Below the pieces are notes generated by a model, which was given only the letters and a program-made list of their open reading frames with translations, was not told where the DNA came from and did not search any database. A stretch of DNA of 64,000 nt, from the NCBI GenBank assembly GCA_963169105.1, contig OY720644.1, positions 2,811,001-2,875,000 of the forward strand, in the 5' to 3' direction. Shown in pieces: positions 10,191-22,329 of this stretch. The position numbers were made by a program, and so were the translations under genes. Each line of letters starts with the position of its first letter. Position 1 is the stretch's first letter. The stretch comes from Ceriagrion tenellum (Eukaryota > Arthropoda > Insecta > Odonata > Coenagrionidae).

Positions 10191-12269
10191 AATGCAATGT
10201 ACATGTAATCTTTCAGAAGATGACAGTCGACGAAAGACCTTCAGAAAAACCCTTTTTTTCTGCGCAGTCACCATTAACTGGATTTTCAAAATAGAACACG
10301 TAAGAGTTCGGCATTTTATCTCACACACATAAATGTGTAATAAAACTAAGCGAAAGAAGTGTGATCACTGGAGGGGGTGTATACAGAAAACAAGTAATCT
10401 TATTCTATATAGGTATTTCTAAATAATTTAATATCCAAATTAATGACCAACAATGTTCGGTTTCTGGAAAGGAAACGTGCGCATCAAGCAATATTGAAGA
10501 TTGCAAGACATCGCCTCTTTGAGAGCAATCGAATATTTTTTTCGGTATGTATAATATATAATATACGCCGATATAAGTTCTCTTTATTTAATTTCTCCGA
10601 AATACTACCCACCTTTTTAAAAGGGGTATGTCACTTAATAGTTTACTCAACAACTGCTTTTTCGTACCCATTTAAACTCGATATTACATCTACTTATAGG
10701 GTTTAATTAAGTATTCGGAAATTTCTTTTGCAGCGAGACAAAACAAATCGCTCAAACAAGTGTGCTCAAAAATCGTTTTAGAGACAAAAAATTTAATAGA
10801 TGTAGTTCATAGAGCTTAGGTTAACTATATGAAAACAATTCTGTACAAGCTGCACCCGCTCCGTTGCAATGATAAATGTTCTTCAGGGAAACAATGCCAC
10901 GAAGACAGAAATACAATATGCAATTCCATTTTTCATGCGATATAAGTGATATTGTTTTCACATGTCTGCTACCTTGTATGATATCCTCTTTGTTCATACT
11001 TTTGCACTGTCTTTTCTCGATCTCTGAAAAGGCTTATTTATGAATTGAACGCTAATAATAAGTCTATATATGTGATGTCAAAGATTTTACCAGTCTCCAA
11101 ACCTAACGGCTAAGAAAAGTTTAACCGTGGTCTATTAACTGATAGAATAAACAGAGAAAGTACACCAAAACAAGTGCAAAACATAAGAAAAACATTTTTA
11201 CTACTTGAACTACAACCAGTAAGACCTTTGTTCGCATTGAAGGTGCTATGAATATTCTATGAGTAAAGTGCCCAGGGTTGCAGAAGACAGTAAACTGAAT
11301 TTAAGAAACGAGCTTCATTTTCCATGGACTAGACTTAGAATAGACCTAGACCTAGAATAACTTTGTGTAAACGATATCTATGTACATGGCGCCTAAGTAC
11401 TTTCATTTACTGCTCAAAAGGAAAATAATGCCAATTTTATGGTTAATTTTTAAAGGTGGTCGATTTTTTTTCTAAACCTAATATTGAATGGAAATTCTGA
11501 GTGTGTTCTGTTGTAAAAACCGGAAATTTATTACACTTCTGAATAATGAATGTTAAATGCCAATGCAATTACTGTAGTAATGATGGCTCAACAACAACAA
11601 CTTCCAAAGCTCTCTTGTATAATTTGATATTTTAGTATTCAAAGCACAGACTGCGGGCGTAAAATGTCTATCACTATGTTGAGAATCTATGCGTGAATTC
11701 GACCTTAAAATTAAACGAATATGATTTCAATAGTCAGTAGAGGAGAAAATGGTCAGGAAATGAGGAAATAGATCGCCCAATAAACGCTGAATTGCTTCAA
11801 TTGAAGAGCGTGTAGTTGCCTTGTAGAACGCCGATCAATGCAAGCAGAACCCTGTTCATGTGTGCAAGCTATAATAACCGGAGTTGGGAATCGCGGGGAA
11901 CGCGGGACTTGTGCCGCTCCCATATTCCGCGGTGCACATCCTACGGGCCAATTAAGGGGTCAATGCTTTGACGGGCAGTCTGCCTCAAGTCATACAGCAG
12001 CAGCCGAGAGTGGCGTCGAGTTTATATAGTTATGGGTGATGAGATTGGAGCGGCAGATAGACGGAATGCGGAGAGGGAACAAAATACACCTGGGCTGAAC
12101 TCCGAGCAATCAAAACAGCGCGTATTCCGAGACAGCCGGCTTACAGGGGGCAGCGAATATTGCGGTAGGCCATCGGGACGACATGAATGCTTCGGACCCG
12201 CTTAAACCCATTGGAAATAAGTCAACTTGTAAAACACCATCCACAGAATCCTGCAAGCCACCTCAAGGG
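10191..12269. other. AT-rich unassigned sequence
   Basis: Nothing recognisable was seen. The stretch 11,830-12,180 is richer in G+C but has no identified domain. Confidence 0.4.
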
Positions 12270-12943
12270 TGGAATCTTGGAATTACCTTAACTTCAGATA
12301 TATCGTGGGGAAAACACATACAAAACATATGCGGCACGGCATTAAAGAAACTAGGTTTTGTTAAGCGTATAATAGGAAGGTCCTCGGATGAAAAAGTCAA
12401 AGAGATATGCTACTTCGCTTTGGTTAGGCCACACCTCGAAATACGCCGCAAGCATTTGGGACCCTAGTCATAAATATTTCACCAAAAAAAATTAACAAAA
12501 TACAAAGAAAAGCTGCACGCTTCGTTAAAAACTGCAACGAACGAACATATTGTGTTACACAATTGTTAGAGGGATTAAGGTGGGAGCCCCTAGAGACTCG
12601 TAGGCTGCACGCTAGGCTTAGGCTGCTTGAGATATTCAGAACTGATATTTTTCAGAGCGACACAGAGAATACAACCAAGACGCCTCACTACATCTCTAGG
12701 TCTGACAGATGCAATAAAATGAGAGAGATACTCAGCCGAACAGATCGGTGCAAAAACTCGTTCTTGCCGCGAACAATAAGCGACCACAATAACAATTGAG
12801 CTCCACTAAATACACTCCCATATAATTAATGTCACCATTTCATCTCCAAAGCACTTACACCTTTACACGGCTGGTGACCTAACACCCCCTGCCACACGCC
12901 CATGCGGCGGCTCGCGGGGTATTATGTAGATGTAGATGAAGGG
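12270..12943 (+). mobile_element. CR1-like LINE 3' end, 5'-truncated
   Basis: Frames read LGITLTSDISWGKHIQN, KKLGFVKRIIGRSS and VRPHLE, then in another frame LEGLRWEPLETRRLHARLRL and ISRSDRCNKMREI through to ISDHNNN and stop. These are the C-terminal, post-catalytic segments of a CR1-like ORF2. The 3' UTR ends in the shared tail CCCCTGCCACACGCCCATG, then GCGGCTCGCGGGGTATTATG and TAGATG units. At least one frameshift and one stop break it. It belongs to the same subfamily as the copies at 31,036 and 45,680. Confidence 0.8.
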
Positions 12944-13010
12944 TGTGTGGTAGGGGGTTAGTTAACACCAACGCGCACTGCACTCTACCCTATAAAAGTT
13001 AATGTAACTA
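12944..13010 (-). mobile_element. Inverted fragment of the CR1-like 3' tail
   Basis: Directly after the plus-strand tail comes AGGGTGTGTGGTAGGGGGTT, the reverse complement of the same tail family, giving a tail-to-tail junction. Its outer end fades near 13,010. Confidence 0.55.
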
Positions 13011-13449
13011 CGACTACTGATACAAAAGCAAACACCTGGACGACCTGGAGAGACGGGACGCGCTATGGGAGGGTTCAGTCAGCATCAAATGGGCTGATCC
13101 AAGAAGAGCAATTTACGCAGCTAATTATATGAGCCCACTTGGGGAAGAAATATCCCAAAGGTTCTTTCTAAGGCCCCGTGAAGGAGTCGTTACCAATGCG
13201 ACTACACCAGAAAGCGATGACTCCGTGGTGTCAATGGAACTCAAGTGGAATGAACTCAAAGAACATTGCAACAAAGAATGGAGTGGCTATACGGAAAGGG
13301 AAACGCGAGGAGGTTCAAAACTATGTCGACAGAAAATTGTCCATCGTGGAGGGGGCACGGTATAAATTTGTACGTATCATGGAATATGGAAAAGTGTCTT
13401 AAGTGATGGTTTGGAGAATTTTGTGCCGAAAAAATGATGAATCATGATA
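13011..13449. other. Unassigned, weakly coding-like sequence
   Basis: Two overlapping plus-strand frames of 74-78 codons occur (13,129-13,402). No domain was recognised. Confidence 0.3.
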
Positions 13450-13900
13450 GTTACCATGAGTATTTAAAAGAAAAATACGGAAACTATTCAGGAAATCACG
13501 GATTCTTATAAACGAAGGAATAAAACCGCTCTAAATTTAGTTGAATACAGAAAAACTAATTAGGAAACTAAACATTGAAAAAAGTAAAGCCCGAGAATAC
13601 TATTAAATTAATTTGTTAGACAAGAAAAATACAAACAAATTCCACAAATATCTTAGAAGGAAATGGGATAATCGGGGAGACAGCCACGATTGTGAAAGAA
13701 AATGGATACAACAATTTAGACGACTTGGGCAAAGCGGAAGAACTAAACAAGTGGTTCTCCTTCGCATGTGAGGAAAAAGACAAAAATACGACGGCGGGTG
13801 AGTCATTAAAACAAAGAGAGAAGAGGTCGTTAATAAAGCAGAGGCCACACGCGGTTGAAGCATCATCGGCGATGCAGCATGGTGCTGAAAGTAGCCGGTA
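13450..13900 (+). pseudogene. LINE ORF2 linker fragment
   Basis: The frame at 13,692-13,901 reads NGYNNLDDLGKAEELNKWFS, preceded in other frames by YYLNKFVRQEKYK. This resembles the segment between endonuclease and RT in CR1-like ORF2, where the phrase leads to the start of the RT. Several frameshifts are present. Confidence 0.5.
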
Positions 13901-15039
13901 GCCTGTTCCGCCACCACGCTCGACCATGCGTGGGTTGAACGAGTTAAGTTAGCGGGTGTCGTGCCCGGTTCCGGCCGTGCCCAGCTCCGTTCCCGGTGCT
14001 AGGTTGGACGATCCTTTCGAGCACCAATTGCTCGCCGGACATGTCTAAACGTGTGTGGGAGACGGTAGTGAACACCCCTCAGTTCGCCATTTACTTACGT
14101 CCGAGTTGTATGCTGTGTCGATTGGCCCTTGGCGTTCAGTGACAACACAAAGTTTTGGCTTGAATTAATGGCAAAATATTTAGATCACAGGGCTCTTTGG
14201 GATATACAAAGCAAGACGTACACCAATAAAGAAGTAAGGAGATGTAGCATCTCTACTCTCGTTCAAAAATCCAAGGAGTGAACGGGAAAATAGAATACTT
14301 GCAAGTTTCCTATAGGAGGCTCCAAACACAGGACACCAACCAAAATCGCTGCTGTTGTGTCGATATCCATTACGCGGCTGCACTGGGTTTAAAATGAAGT
14401 TGATCTAACTGGCTCGTGTGTGGCCAACGGCGAGCATGATTGGCTCGGGGTTGGTTGGGCTCGAGGTACTTAGCTTTGACTTTGTAGCATGCTTGACTGT
14501 GTATGGACAGCACGGGTTGCCGGGACCTATTGAGGAGTGGGTTGTACTCACACATTTGACCAAAATTGGTCCGTTTTGACCCTCCATTGGGTCCGGTGAT
14601 CCTCACTCCAATGACGTAAGTCGGCAGACCGCACGACGGCAACCGTCGAAAGCGAATCAGAGGGATACCTTATCCCAAATATTTGGGCAACAGGCTCTCT
14701 CGGTACGCAGAGATGTGCGGTAGGCTCAAGCGAAAGCGGAGCCGACGGTTACTCGTCTCAGTTGTTTGGGGGAACCAAACTAAAACGAGCACTTCGGGGA
14801 GGCGGAGGCCCCATAGAGGTCCTTTTGACCTCAATCCGCCTCATTGGTGTCGGTCTCGAAGGGGCAGTGGTTTCGCTAACCTTCCCTACCCATCCTTTCC
14901 TTCCACCTCTTCCATGTCCTCGGTAATAAGCGAGAGCTTCAGACCGGGGGTGGAAGTTGTAATCCTGCGGCGTGAGCCGAACCGCCTGTGTATGGACAGC
15001 ATAAAACTATAATATTGACCGAAAGATCTAAGGTTTTCC
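13901..15039. other. Unassigned sequence, partly GC-richer
   Basis: A 109-codon plus frame (14,683-15,012) and a minus frame share 14,886-15,012. On the minus strand the end of this region reads TPGLKLSLITEDMEEVEGK, just inside the palindrome that follows, and may belong to the same element. No domain was identified. Confidence 0.35.
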
Positions 15040-15054
15040 CGGCGTATCTGCTGA

Positions 15055-15262
15055 ATAAATGTTTCTCGGGAGTTGCACCGGGTAAGAGGGTCCACAGGTC
15101 CCGACGTTTCGGAGATCGACTTGATCTCCATCTTCAGGGGTTTTACTGAAACCCCTTCAGGGGTTTTGCTGAAACCCCTGAAGATGGATATCAAGTCGAT
15201 CTCTGAAACGTCGGGACCTGTGGACCCTCTCACCCTGTGCAACTCCCGAGAAACATTTATCC
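15055..15262. mobile_element. Palindromic PLE-like end pair
   Basis: Arms at about 15,055-15,144 and 15,170-15,262 are near-perfect inverted repeats. Each arm contains CTGAAGATGG, a long stem (GAGATC...GATCTC) and GAAACGTCGGGACC, which resembles a hammerhead-derived terminus of Penelope-like elements. The expected GUC cleavage triplet is not in its standard place, so activity is doubtful. The spacer is itself a small palindrome. AATATTGA occurs outside both arms (15,011-15,018 and 15,271-15,278) and may be a TSD remnant. Confidence 0.55.
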
Positions 15263-15269
15263 ATGCATA

Positions 15270-17950
15270 GAATATTGAACCCTTTTTGATTTTTGACGAT
15301 CCATTACTTCTGATTCATTCGTCCCAGTTCTTGCATATTTTGTGAGATTTTCATTAGAATTTATGTTTTTTTAATGTTAATTTAATTTTGCCTGCTATCC
15401 TTATGATTAAATAACATATGAAGTGATCCTTTCCTTTGTCAGTTTTGGGAAACAGTGTTCCTTATTAAATACCTTTCGTAGCGTCGACGTATGCACTTAA
15501 TCCGCAGACACTGTTTAACATGCAAATCTGTCAGTTTTCCTTCGATAGAGGACTACCAGTATTGAAATGTACATTATTCCACTCAGTGATAATGTTTTGT
15601 GTTGGCAGTAATGGGCTGGGAGGTCTCAACAGTCTCACTGCATATTGGTAAAGCTTATAATGGGATGACCACTAGATGAGTGCTAGCGAGAGAGCGAGAG
15701 GTGGGCATAGAAAGTTTATATCTTCGGCCTCATTTAGAATGGGAGAGACATAAGTCTCGCAGGGCTTCATTGTACTTGTTACGCGTTGTTTTTACTCAAC
15801 GTTATCATTAAAATACGTATTTAGCACAGCAAGTTCATCTGAATTGGAGTACTCCTTGAAATTCAACCAGTGTGTATTTATTGTGCGTACATACGTGCTT
15901 GTAAATATCTAGCATATAGCCGAGATCCAAGAATTGTAGCTATTTACCTAAATGACTAGCAATGTTATACTTTCCCCTTGCAAGCGAATTTCATAAGAGT
16001 ATGAAATAATTACTTTTCAAAGTGATATTATCCAGTGGCCAGAGGAAAATAATAGATTTAGTTAATTGTTTGCATAACACGCATCTAATTGGCATATGAA
16101 CGATTGTGATCCCAATTACATATCATTATGGCGCCATAGAAGCGATTTTGGGTCCTTAATTAATTGAAAGTTTTTCATTAAAACACTGGAAAATGCTTTA
16201 AATCATTACGAAATGCGGATATTCTGCCGAGTGCATGAGAACTAGCCGTCGCTATACAGAATTGCCCGGTCTCTGAGACCGCGCTATATAATTGCGACCC
16301 GGCCGGTCACTATTCACCGTTCAGAATACCGAATTGCGATTGGGTCGCAATTACCATGGAAACAGCGCGCTGGGTCGAAATTCGGGCATATAGCGCGCTC
16401 TCAATTCCGTGCAGAATATGGCCCTTAGTTTCACAACCACTCTTGACTCTGCGTAGCACCCATTGCGACAGTCAGTGGTCGGAGGAGCGCGAGGTGCTAA
16501 GGATCGCAAACGAAATCTCCGTGAATATGACCCCACTCAAACGTCGAATGAATTATCTGAGAACGAATCTAAGGAATGTGGACCTAGCACTATTGATTTT
16601 TCGAATTCAAATGAATATTCCGTCCCTGAATGCCATTCATCTTCTGAACATTCTGGCTCGTAAGATGAGAAAGTAGCCACGGAAGAGAAAGCAGTGACTT
16701 CAATTAAGTTCTGCCATTACAGTTTTGCATAAATTAACATGATCGTTTCAACTAAATGTCTTTAGTCCATATTTTCATTTGCCAAGGTTGACGAAGGCCG
16801 CCTGAGGAAAAGGGGCCGAAGAGGTCGAGGTTGCTTCACCCAGCGAGTTTCTGCACTAGTAGCTAGCTGCATGTGTGTTCTAGATATCCAATAATCATCA
16901 AAACATATGGAGCACTTGGTTGCTCAACATTTCAGCACTTTCTTCTGGCAGCCGCTCAACAAGTAAGTCGACCAGTAAACAACGGCATCAGGGGCAAATG
17001 CTGAGGGCGAAAGTAGCAGAGCTCAAATATTCGAATCAATGTTGCACAATTGACTGTTGATTGAAGCTAAGCGGTAGGAAGAAGAAAATTGGTCGATTTC
17101 GTTATATGAATTGATGAACTTATCCCTTTTTTGTACGAGAAGATCTTTAAACTGAGGGGCTAGTGACGATAATGTGCTAAAGTCAAAGGACTGGGTAATA
17201 GCTTTCTTTGGGAGTACAATGTTCAGAAACCGGTTCCGCAGAATCAAATGTTACATAAGGTTTGAAACTTAATGAACAAGATCAGAGCGACTACAAACGA
17301 AGTAATTTGAATTAGTTTCAGAACTGTGGAATAATTTTATTGAGAACCGCCTATTCTACTGCAGATCTAGCAAATACGTCTCAATACGCGAGCAGTTGTT
17401 TCCGAAGAAAGTCCGATTACATAAAGAGCTTCGCAGAGGAGCTAAGACAGCAGCACTATAGTATATACAAAAAATGCAGCTGCTCAGTACATACCGTACA
17501 TAGAACATTGACCGCCCGTCTGTTGCTAACATTTTCGCTTACCTACACTGTCTCACCCATGGTAAATAGTAATACAAGATACGTCGCTGCGCATCGTAAG
17601 CGATTCGATATATCGTTTGGTTCGAACTCTGAGATGCTGTTTGGATTTACATCAAGCGCCAGTTAGGTACGGAGTGCCTTGAGTATTAGAGACTTGCGCC
17701 GTATTACTATGTAAGAGCGGTGCGATGAAACATGCGTGGGAAGAGACTTATGTACTTTTTAAATATCCCTATTTTGACATACATAAACGGGCAAAGCGGG
17801 AGACGAGATAACTTAAATGTTGAAAATGGTTGGAGTTTCGACGGCCATTTTTGAATAAATGGTTGCTAGGTTTTTTTTGCTACATTCAAGATTGTACTCT
17901 CAAACCACTGAGAAGAGAAAAAAATAGCAAATCGTTCATGCAAGTGCATT
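15270..17950. other. Mostly unassigned; inverted motifs at 16,215-16,420
   Basis: AATTGCGACCC (16,290-16,300) is inverted at 16,342-16,352. Related GCGCGCTATA words recur in both orientations, and ATATTCTGC (near 16,216) pairs with GCAGAATAT (near 16,411). This may be the end of a DNA transposon. The frames after it (16,356-16,676) have no recognised domain. The rest shows nothing. Confidence 0.35.
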
Positions 17951-18003
17951 ATTTATTACGACCAAGGTTTCGCAAACTACAACATCATCATTTAAATCAC
18001 TCG
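17951..18003 (-). ncRNA. Decayed hammerhead-like motif
   Basis: The minus strand reads GATGATG, a degraded stem II, then GAAAC, loop CTTG, GTC (17,960-17,962) and GTAATAAAT. The spacing of GAAAC, loop and GTC is as in the intact motifs, but the leading CT of CTGATGA is lost. Likely a Penelope-type end relic. Confidence 0.5.
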
Positions 18004-19584
18004 GAGAGCAAAAACAAATGAATGTGTATTACTTCAATCAGGAGAATCTTTGTTCCTGTGCTCTTGACTGCATAACACATAAACCTTCTTTTGGAAAATT
18101 GTATGGCAATAATCTATTGGGAAAAGGGGAACAATGACCGGTCTAATTTTTTCGCACTGCGGTTTTTAGGAGTCGTTCATATGTTGTCACACGCATTCAT
18201 GACCATCGTGGTCAGAATGATTAACGGCAAATATCTTTAATATTCAAATGATAAAAGTTTCGAAGTCGCAGTCCCGAAATCCGAGACACTTCATTGAAAA
18301 CTCGTGAGTAGTAATGACGCCCTGCACGAAACCCCTAATAAATACTGGGCTCTGTCAATCAGGTAACATAATAGGGACGTCGCCCGGATGAAAGGTCTGC
18401 AAAGCATCTCACGGTTCATCGTTTTGCCAACGAATTCGACCGCGCATTGAGTTCATCTGAAGGTTAAATAAACATTTTTATGGCATCCGCCGAAATGTGG
18501 AATGAAAAGTATGCTGAAAGAGTAACTAAATATATTCCAGCAACAACTAATTTTTCATACTACCCCTATGACATTTCGATAAAATAAATAATCGCTAATG
18601 TCAGACACAAATGAAAAAAAGAAGTTTTTTAACCATTTGGGAATAATTTCCAAGTGGTACAATTCATAAACAGAGATTTTTGAAACCTTCATTAAAATTT
18701 AATCAAATACAGAGTAGCAAAAGAATTGAGCCAAACAAAATACGTTGATTTCATTGAAGAGGAAATCATTTCCTTCATTTTGTGTCACGAGCGGAAGTGA
18801 TTCTGATGCACACGAAAATTCATCGCATTGCTTTTGAATCTAAAACTTAATGATTAATGCCACGAGAATCCCGTATTTTGTATGGACAGACATCATTGAC
18901 TGTGGGATGAAAATGGTCACAATATTCAAGCCAGATTAAGCAAAAAAGGAAGAAAAATTTGCCATTATTGAGCCATATGGCTTTCAATACATTCATCAGA
19001 AAGTTCCATAAGTGCGGTTATCATAGACACTCATGAGTAATGACTAACGAATATCCGGAATTTCGGATCCTTCGGGAATCGCGACCGGGAAATCTTATTC
19101 CCAGGAATTTCTCAGGTACTCCCGACATCTATTTACAATGTTTAACTTTCATTGAATTTTTCATGCGTACCCATAGCGCCATTCTCTCTCGCGGTTAGCA
19201 CAATGCAAGAAGTAAAATATTACCGTTGGACAGTAAATGAACACAAAAGTTACATCGCAACTGTTTCGCAATCGAAACTGTTTCGAAACGAAAAGGTTCC
19301 GTGAATGACATCTATCGCAGACAACACCTAGAGGCGCACCAAACTACGGGCGTCGTTAGAACATTGGTGGCAATTATAGATCACTATGTAGGTAAAAAGA
19401 AATCATAAAACGATACACAGAAAAGTAACAATTTCACTTGGATTGAATTAAGACACTTCGCAGTTTGAATTATACCAGCAGCAATCCGCGGACAAGTTTT
19501 GGCTGAATAAACCGGCAATCCCCTGCAAAAGATTCAACTCCACCAAATTGTATCTTACTGCGGTAACGCAGCAATCGCAACTGG
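18004..19584. other. AT-rich unassigned sequence
   Basis: No domain or repeat family was recognised. Confidence 0.4.
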
Positions 19585-20650
19585 GGCATAATCAAAAAAG
19601 CAAGTTGATGCGATCTTCCTTGATTTCAAGAAAGCATTCGATAAGGCTCCTTAGAAAAGACTCATAATATGCAAATTGCAACCATGATCGGAGTAAATGA
19701 AAACATAGTGACAAGGATATGGACTTTCTCAGTGATCGAAAAAATAAGTATTTATTGATGGAATTAGATTTATATCTACATCTACGTAATACCCTGCGAG
19801 CCACCACGAGGGTGTGTGGCAGGGGGTGAAGATCACCAAACATGCACTATTGCCATGCAAGTAGGATATTTAAGGGAGGCATGCTAGAGAACAGGGTCGC
19901 ATGCAGTTAGATGGTCAGTATCTACATATTAAGAAAGGTTTATTGTTGTTATTACATGCATCATGCACTACAGACTACTCTAACTATATTACACCTACCT
20001 ATCCCTTTGCTACGCTGCCTATTGTTCTCTCTTATGGTACGGGGGAAAAATGACATTATAAATCTATCGGTACGACAATCTATCTCTCTAATCTTGTTAA
20101 TATGATCAAACCTAGCATAATACGCAGGGGTTCCGAATATATATCTAACGTCATCTGTGAACAAATCGGTTTCGAATTTACTTAAAAGGTTTAACCTATA
20201 TTTTTTGTATGGTTCAAGTCACATTCAGCGTCCCACAAGGAAGCGTGATGGGCCCTCTTTTATTCCTTATTCATATAATTACCTAAGCTCTCGATCTAGC
20301 AGTAAACTAAAATAATTTGCAAGTAATGCGATCATATACCGGAAAATTGGCGAAGAGGTGGACTTAGAAGATCTATCATGGGATATTAAGAACGTTCATT
20401 CATGGTACCAGGAGTGGGGGCTAGAACTAAATCCTAATAAATGCACTTCAGTACACTTCTTGCGGAAGTCATCTCATCAATGCCATTTCTACACTGTGGG
20501 TGGATAAACATATAGTCTTGAGATCAAATCTAATAGCCTGGAATGCCCTTCACTTCAGACATATCGAGGGGAAACACATACAAAAGAATGCGGTGCAGCA
20601 TTAAGGAAACTAGGACTTTTTGTTAAGTATTCTACCGGTGAAGGTAGGTT
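19585..20650 (+). pseudogene. CR1-like reverse transcriptase relic, split by an insertion
   Basis: The first part (19,585-19,775) reads QVDAIFLDFKKAFDKAP, the RT motif A region. The second part (20,205-20,650) reads VPQGSVMGPLLFLIHI, then a decayed FADD box, VHSWYQEWGLELNPNKC, and HFRHIEGKHIQKN. Joined, they are colinear with the RT of the element at 58,642-62,682. The insertion at 19,780-20,204 separates them within the FIDG...VPQG interval. Many stops and frameshifts are present. The second part most resembles the subfamily seen at 12,270. Confidence 0.75.
19780..20204 (-). mobile_element. CR1-like LINE 3' end nested in an older RT copy
   Basis: The minus-strand frame (19,961-20,164) reads FTDDVRYIFGTPAYYARFDH, then INKIREIDCRTDRF, SFFPRTIRENN and QRSKGIGR. 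This is the C-terminus of the same subfamily as the 58.6 kb element. The 3' UTR then runs to the shared tail and ends at TACGTAGATGTAGAT. It is a 5'-truncated insertion of about 425 bp. No clear TSD was seen. Confidence 0.8.
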
Positions 20651-20654
20651 TAGA

Positions 20655-22290
20655 TGAAATTCAGAGGATCTTCTCCCGGTTTTCCGCTTTCTCCTTTACA
20701 CTTTAAGGGTCCTAAACACCTCTAGTATTTCCCTTTTCGCTTCGGCATACGATCTACCCTTCTTCATCCCGTTCATGAAACCTATTCTCTTTCTTCCTCT
20801 TTCCCGCTTGCTCAACATGCGCTGCCTATTGTTCACCTCTACCACACTCTCGAATAGCCCATCGTCCCATGTTAAATTCATCCAGCCACCTAAATTGCCT
20901 ATCCCAGATTTCATCCAGAAGTTTCATTTCCTCGCCCGCCATTTCAAAGCTAAGGAGGAGTTTGGTACAAGGATACGCCTTATCATGGACATAAGGAAAA
21001 TTCTCCTCCTTATGTCTTTGCTACTTATGCCCTTTATCTTCAAGCGTACTGCCTAAGTAATTAAAATGTTACTTTTGTTTGGGCATTTACGCTCCAACTT
21101 AATATGACCAGTCTTGATATTTTTGTCCTAGAGAATCTCATTACTGTCGTCTTCTTCTGATGTATATTCATTTTGAAATTCTCACGATGAATTTCTAAAG
21201 CATCTACTAAAGCTTGCAGTCCCTTCGAAGATACGCTCACCAACGCCTGATCATTTGCAAATCCAACCGACTTTTTGATTCCCTCATTGAGCTCTTTACA
21301 TGCCTGTCTTGCCATTTCCTCAGAATAAATGTTAAAAAGCAAAGGTGATAACGGGCACTCTTGCCTTAACCCAGCGACCAACAGTTGCGGAACCTGATTC
21401 ACGTTCAGCCTTGTGATCTCTCTTTGTCGTATAGAGGTTTCGGATTAGTCTCCGGTCTCGCCAATCTATTCCCATTTTCCCGAGTATCTCAATTAGTTTT
21501 TCCCGATTTCCTCCATCAAAAGCCTTTTCGAAATCTATGAAGCAAACAAAAACATTGTTACATTCTATGATTCTCCCCTCTTTCCACTCCTACTGCTTTT
21601 CTAGCCTTCATCTCTTTAACGCTTCCCCTATTTCACTGTCGAGCATCATTTACGCGAGGTTATATCGTTGACTGTCCCCTCATTCTCTATATCTAAATTA
21701 GTTGGTCTACTATCACTGTCACATAGCTCCTCCACGTATTCTTGCCACCTATCTTGGATGTCTTCCTGCTCCATAAATGTTCTTCCTATTTTGTCCTTAA
21801 TCTTTGGTGCCGCTTGCCCTCTCTTACCTCCCGATAGCAATTTTACCTTTTCAAATACCGCACCAAGTTCCCCTTCCCCTTGCAGTTTTTTTCCATTTCC
21901 TCGCATTTTTTACAATTTTCTGCCTCTTCCACAAGTTTTCCTTTCCCTGATTGGTTATTCACCGGAGTTGACTATTTAATTCCTCATACTTCGCCTTACC
22001 TAGGTGGTGTTGACGTCTTTCCACTTTATTCTCGCCACCTTATACAAAGTCATTTCTTCCGTAACCTACTGTTTCTCCACCCTCCTAGTTTCTACTGCCC
22101 TTAACCGTATTCACCGTCGCTCTGTATGCCTCTTTTTTATAATCTCCCAATTCTCCTCAATTTTTCCTATTTCTTTTGCTTCACCTATATTCCCTTCCAC
22201 TATTTCTCGGCATTCTATCCTTTATTCCCTTTCAACGCTTCCAAGTTTCACCTCTTTCTCGCTCTTCTTTTACGATGCTTTTTAAATCTA
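20655..22290 (-). pseudogene. Endonuclease-RT type LINE, linker through C-terminus
   Basis: Reading the minus strand downwards: a linker (21,646-21,906) with KIKDKIGRTFMEQEDIQDRW and QEYVEELC; finger motifs near 21,420-21,640; then 21,061-21,402 with RQECPLSPLLFNIYSEEMAR and VGFANDQALVS, where the catalytic FADD box reads FAND; then LQALVDALE. Downstream, 20,696-20,914 reads EVNNRQRMLSKRERGRKRIG and GRSYAEAKREILE, the C-terminal tail. Loss of the first catalytic aspartate plus frameshifts make it inactive. A CR1-like relic abuts it on each side. Confidence 0.8.
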
Positions 22291-22329
22291 GCATCACAAT
22301 TCATCAAAGCTAAATTATTATTCGAGTCT

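Noticed and set aside
19780..20650. A second twin-priming inversion (minus-strand 3' end next to plus-strand RT)
   Set aside because: The RT also occurs to the left of the minus-strand tail (19,585-19,775) and resumes in register after it, and the two parts belong to different subfamilies. A nested insertion explains this better.
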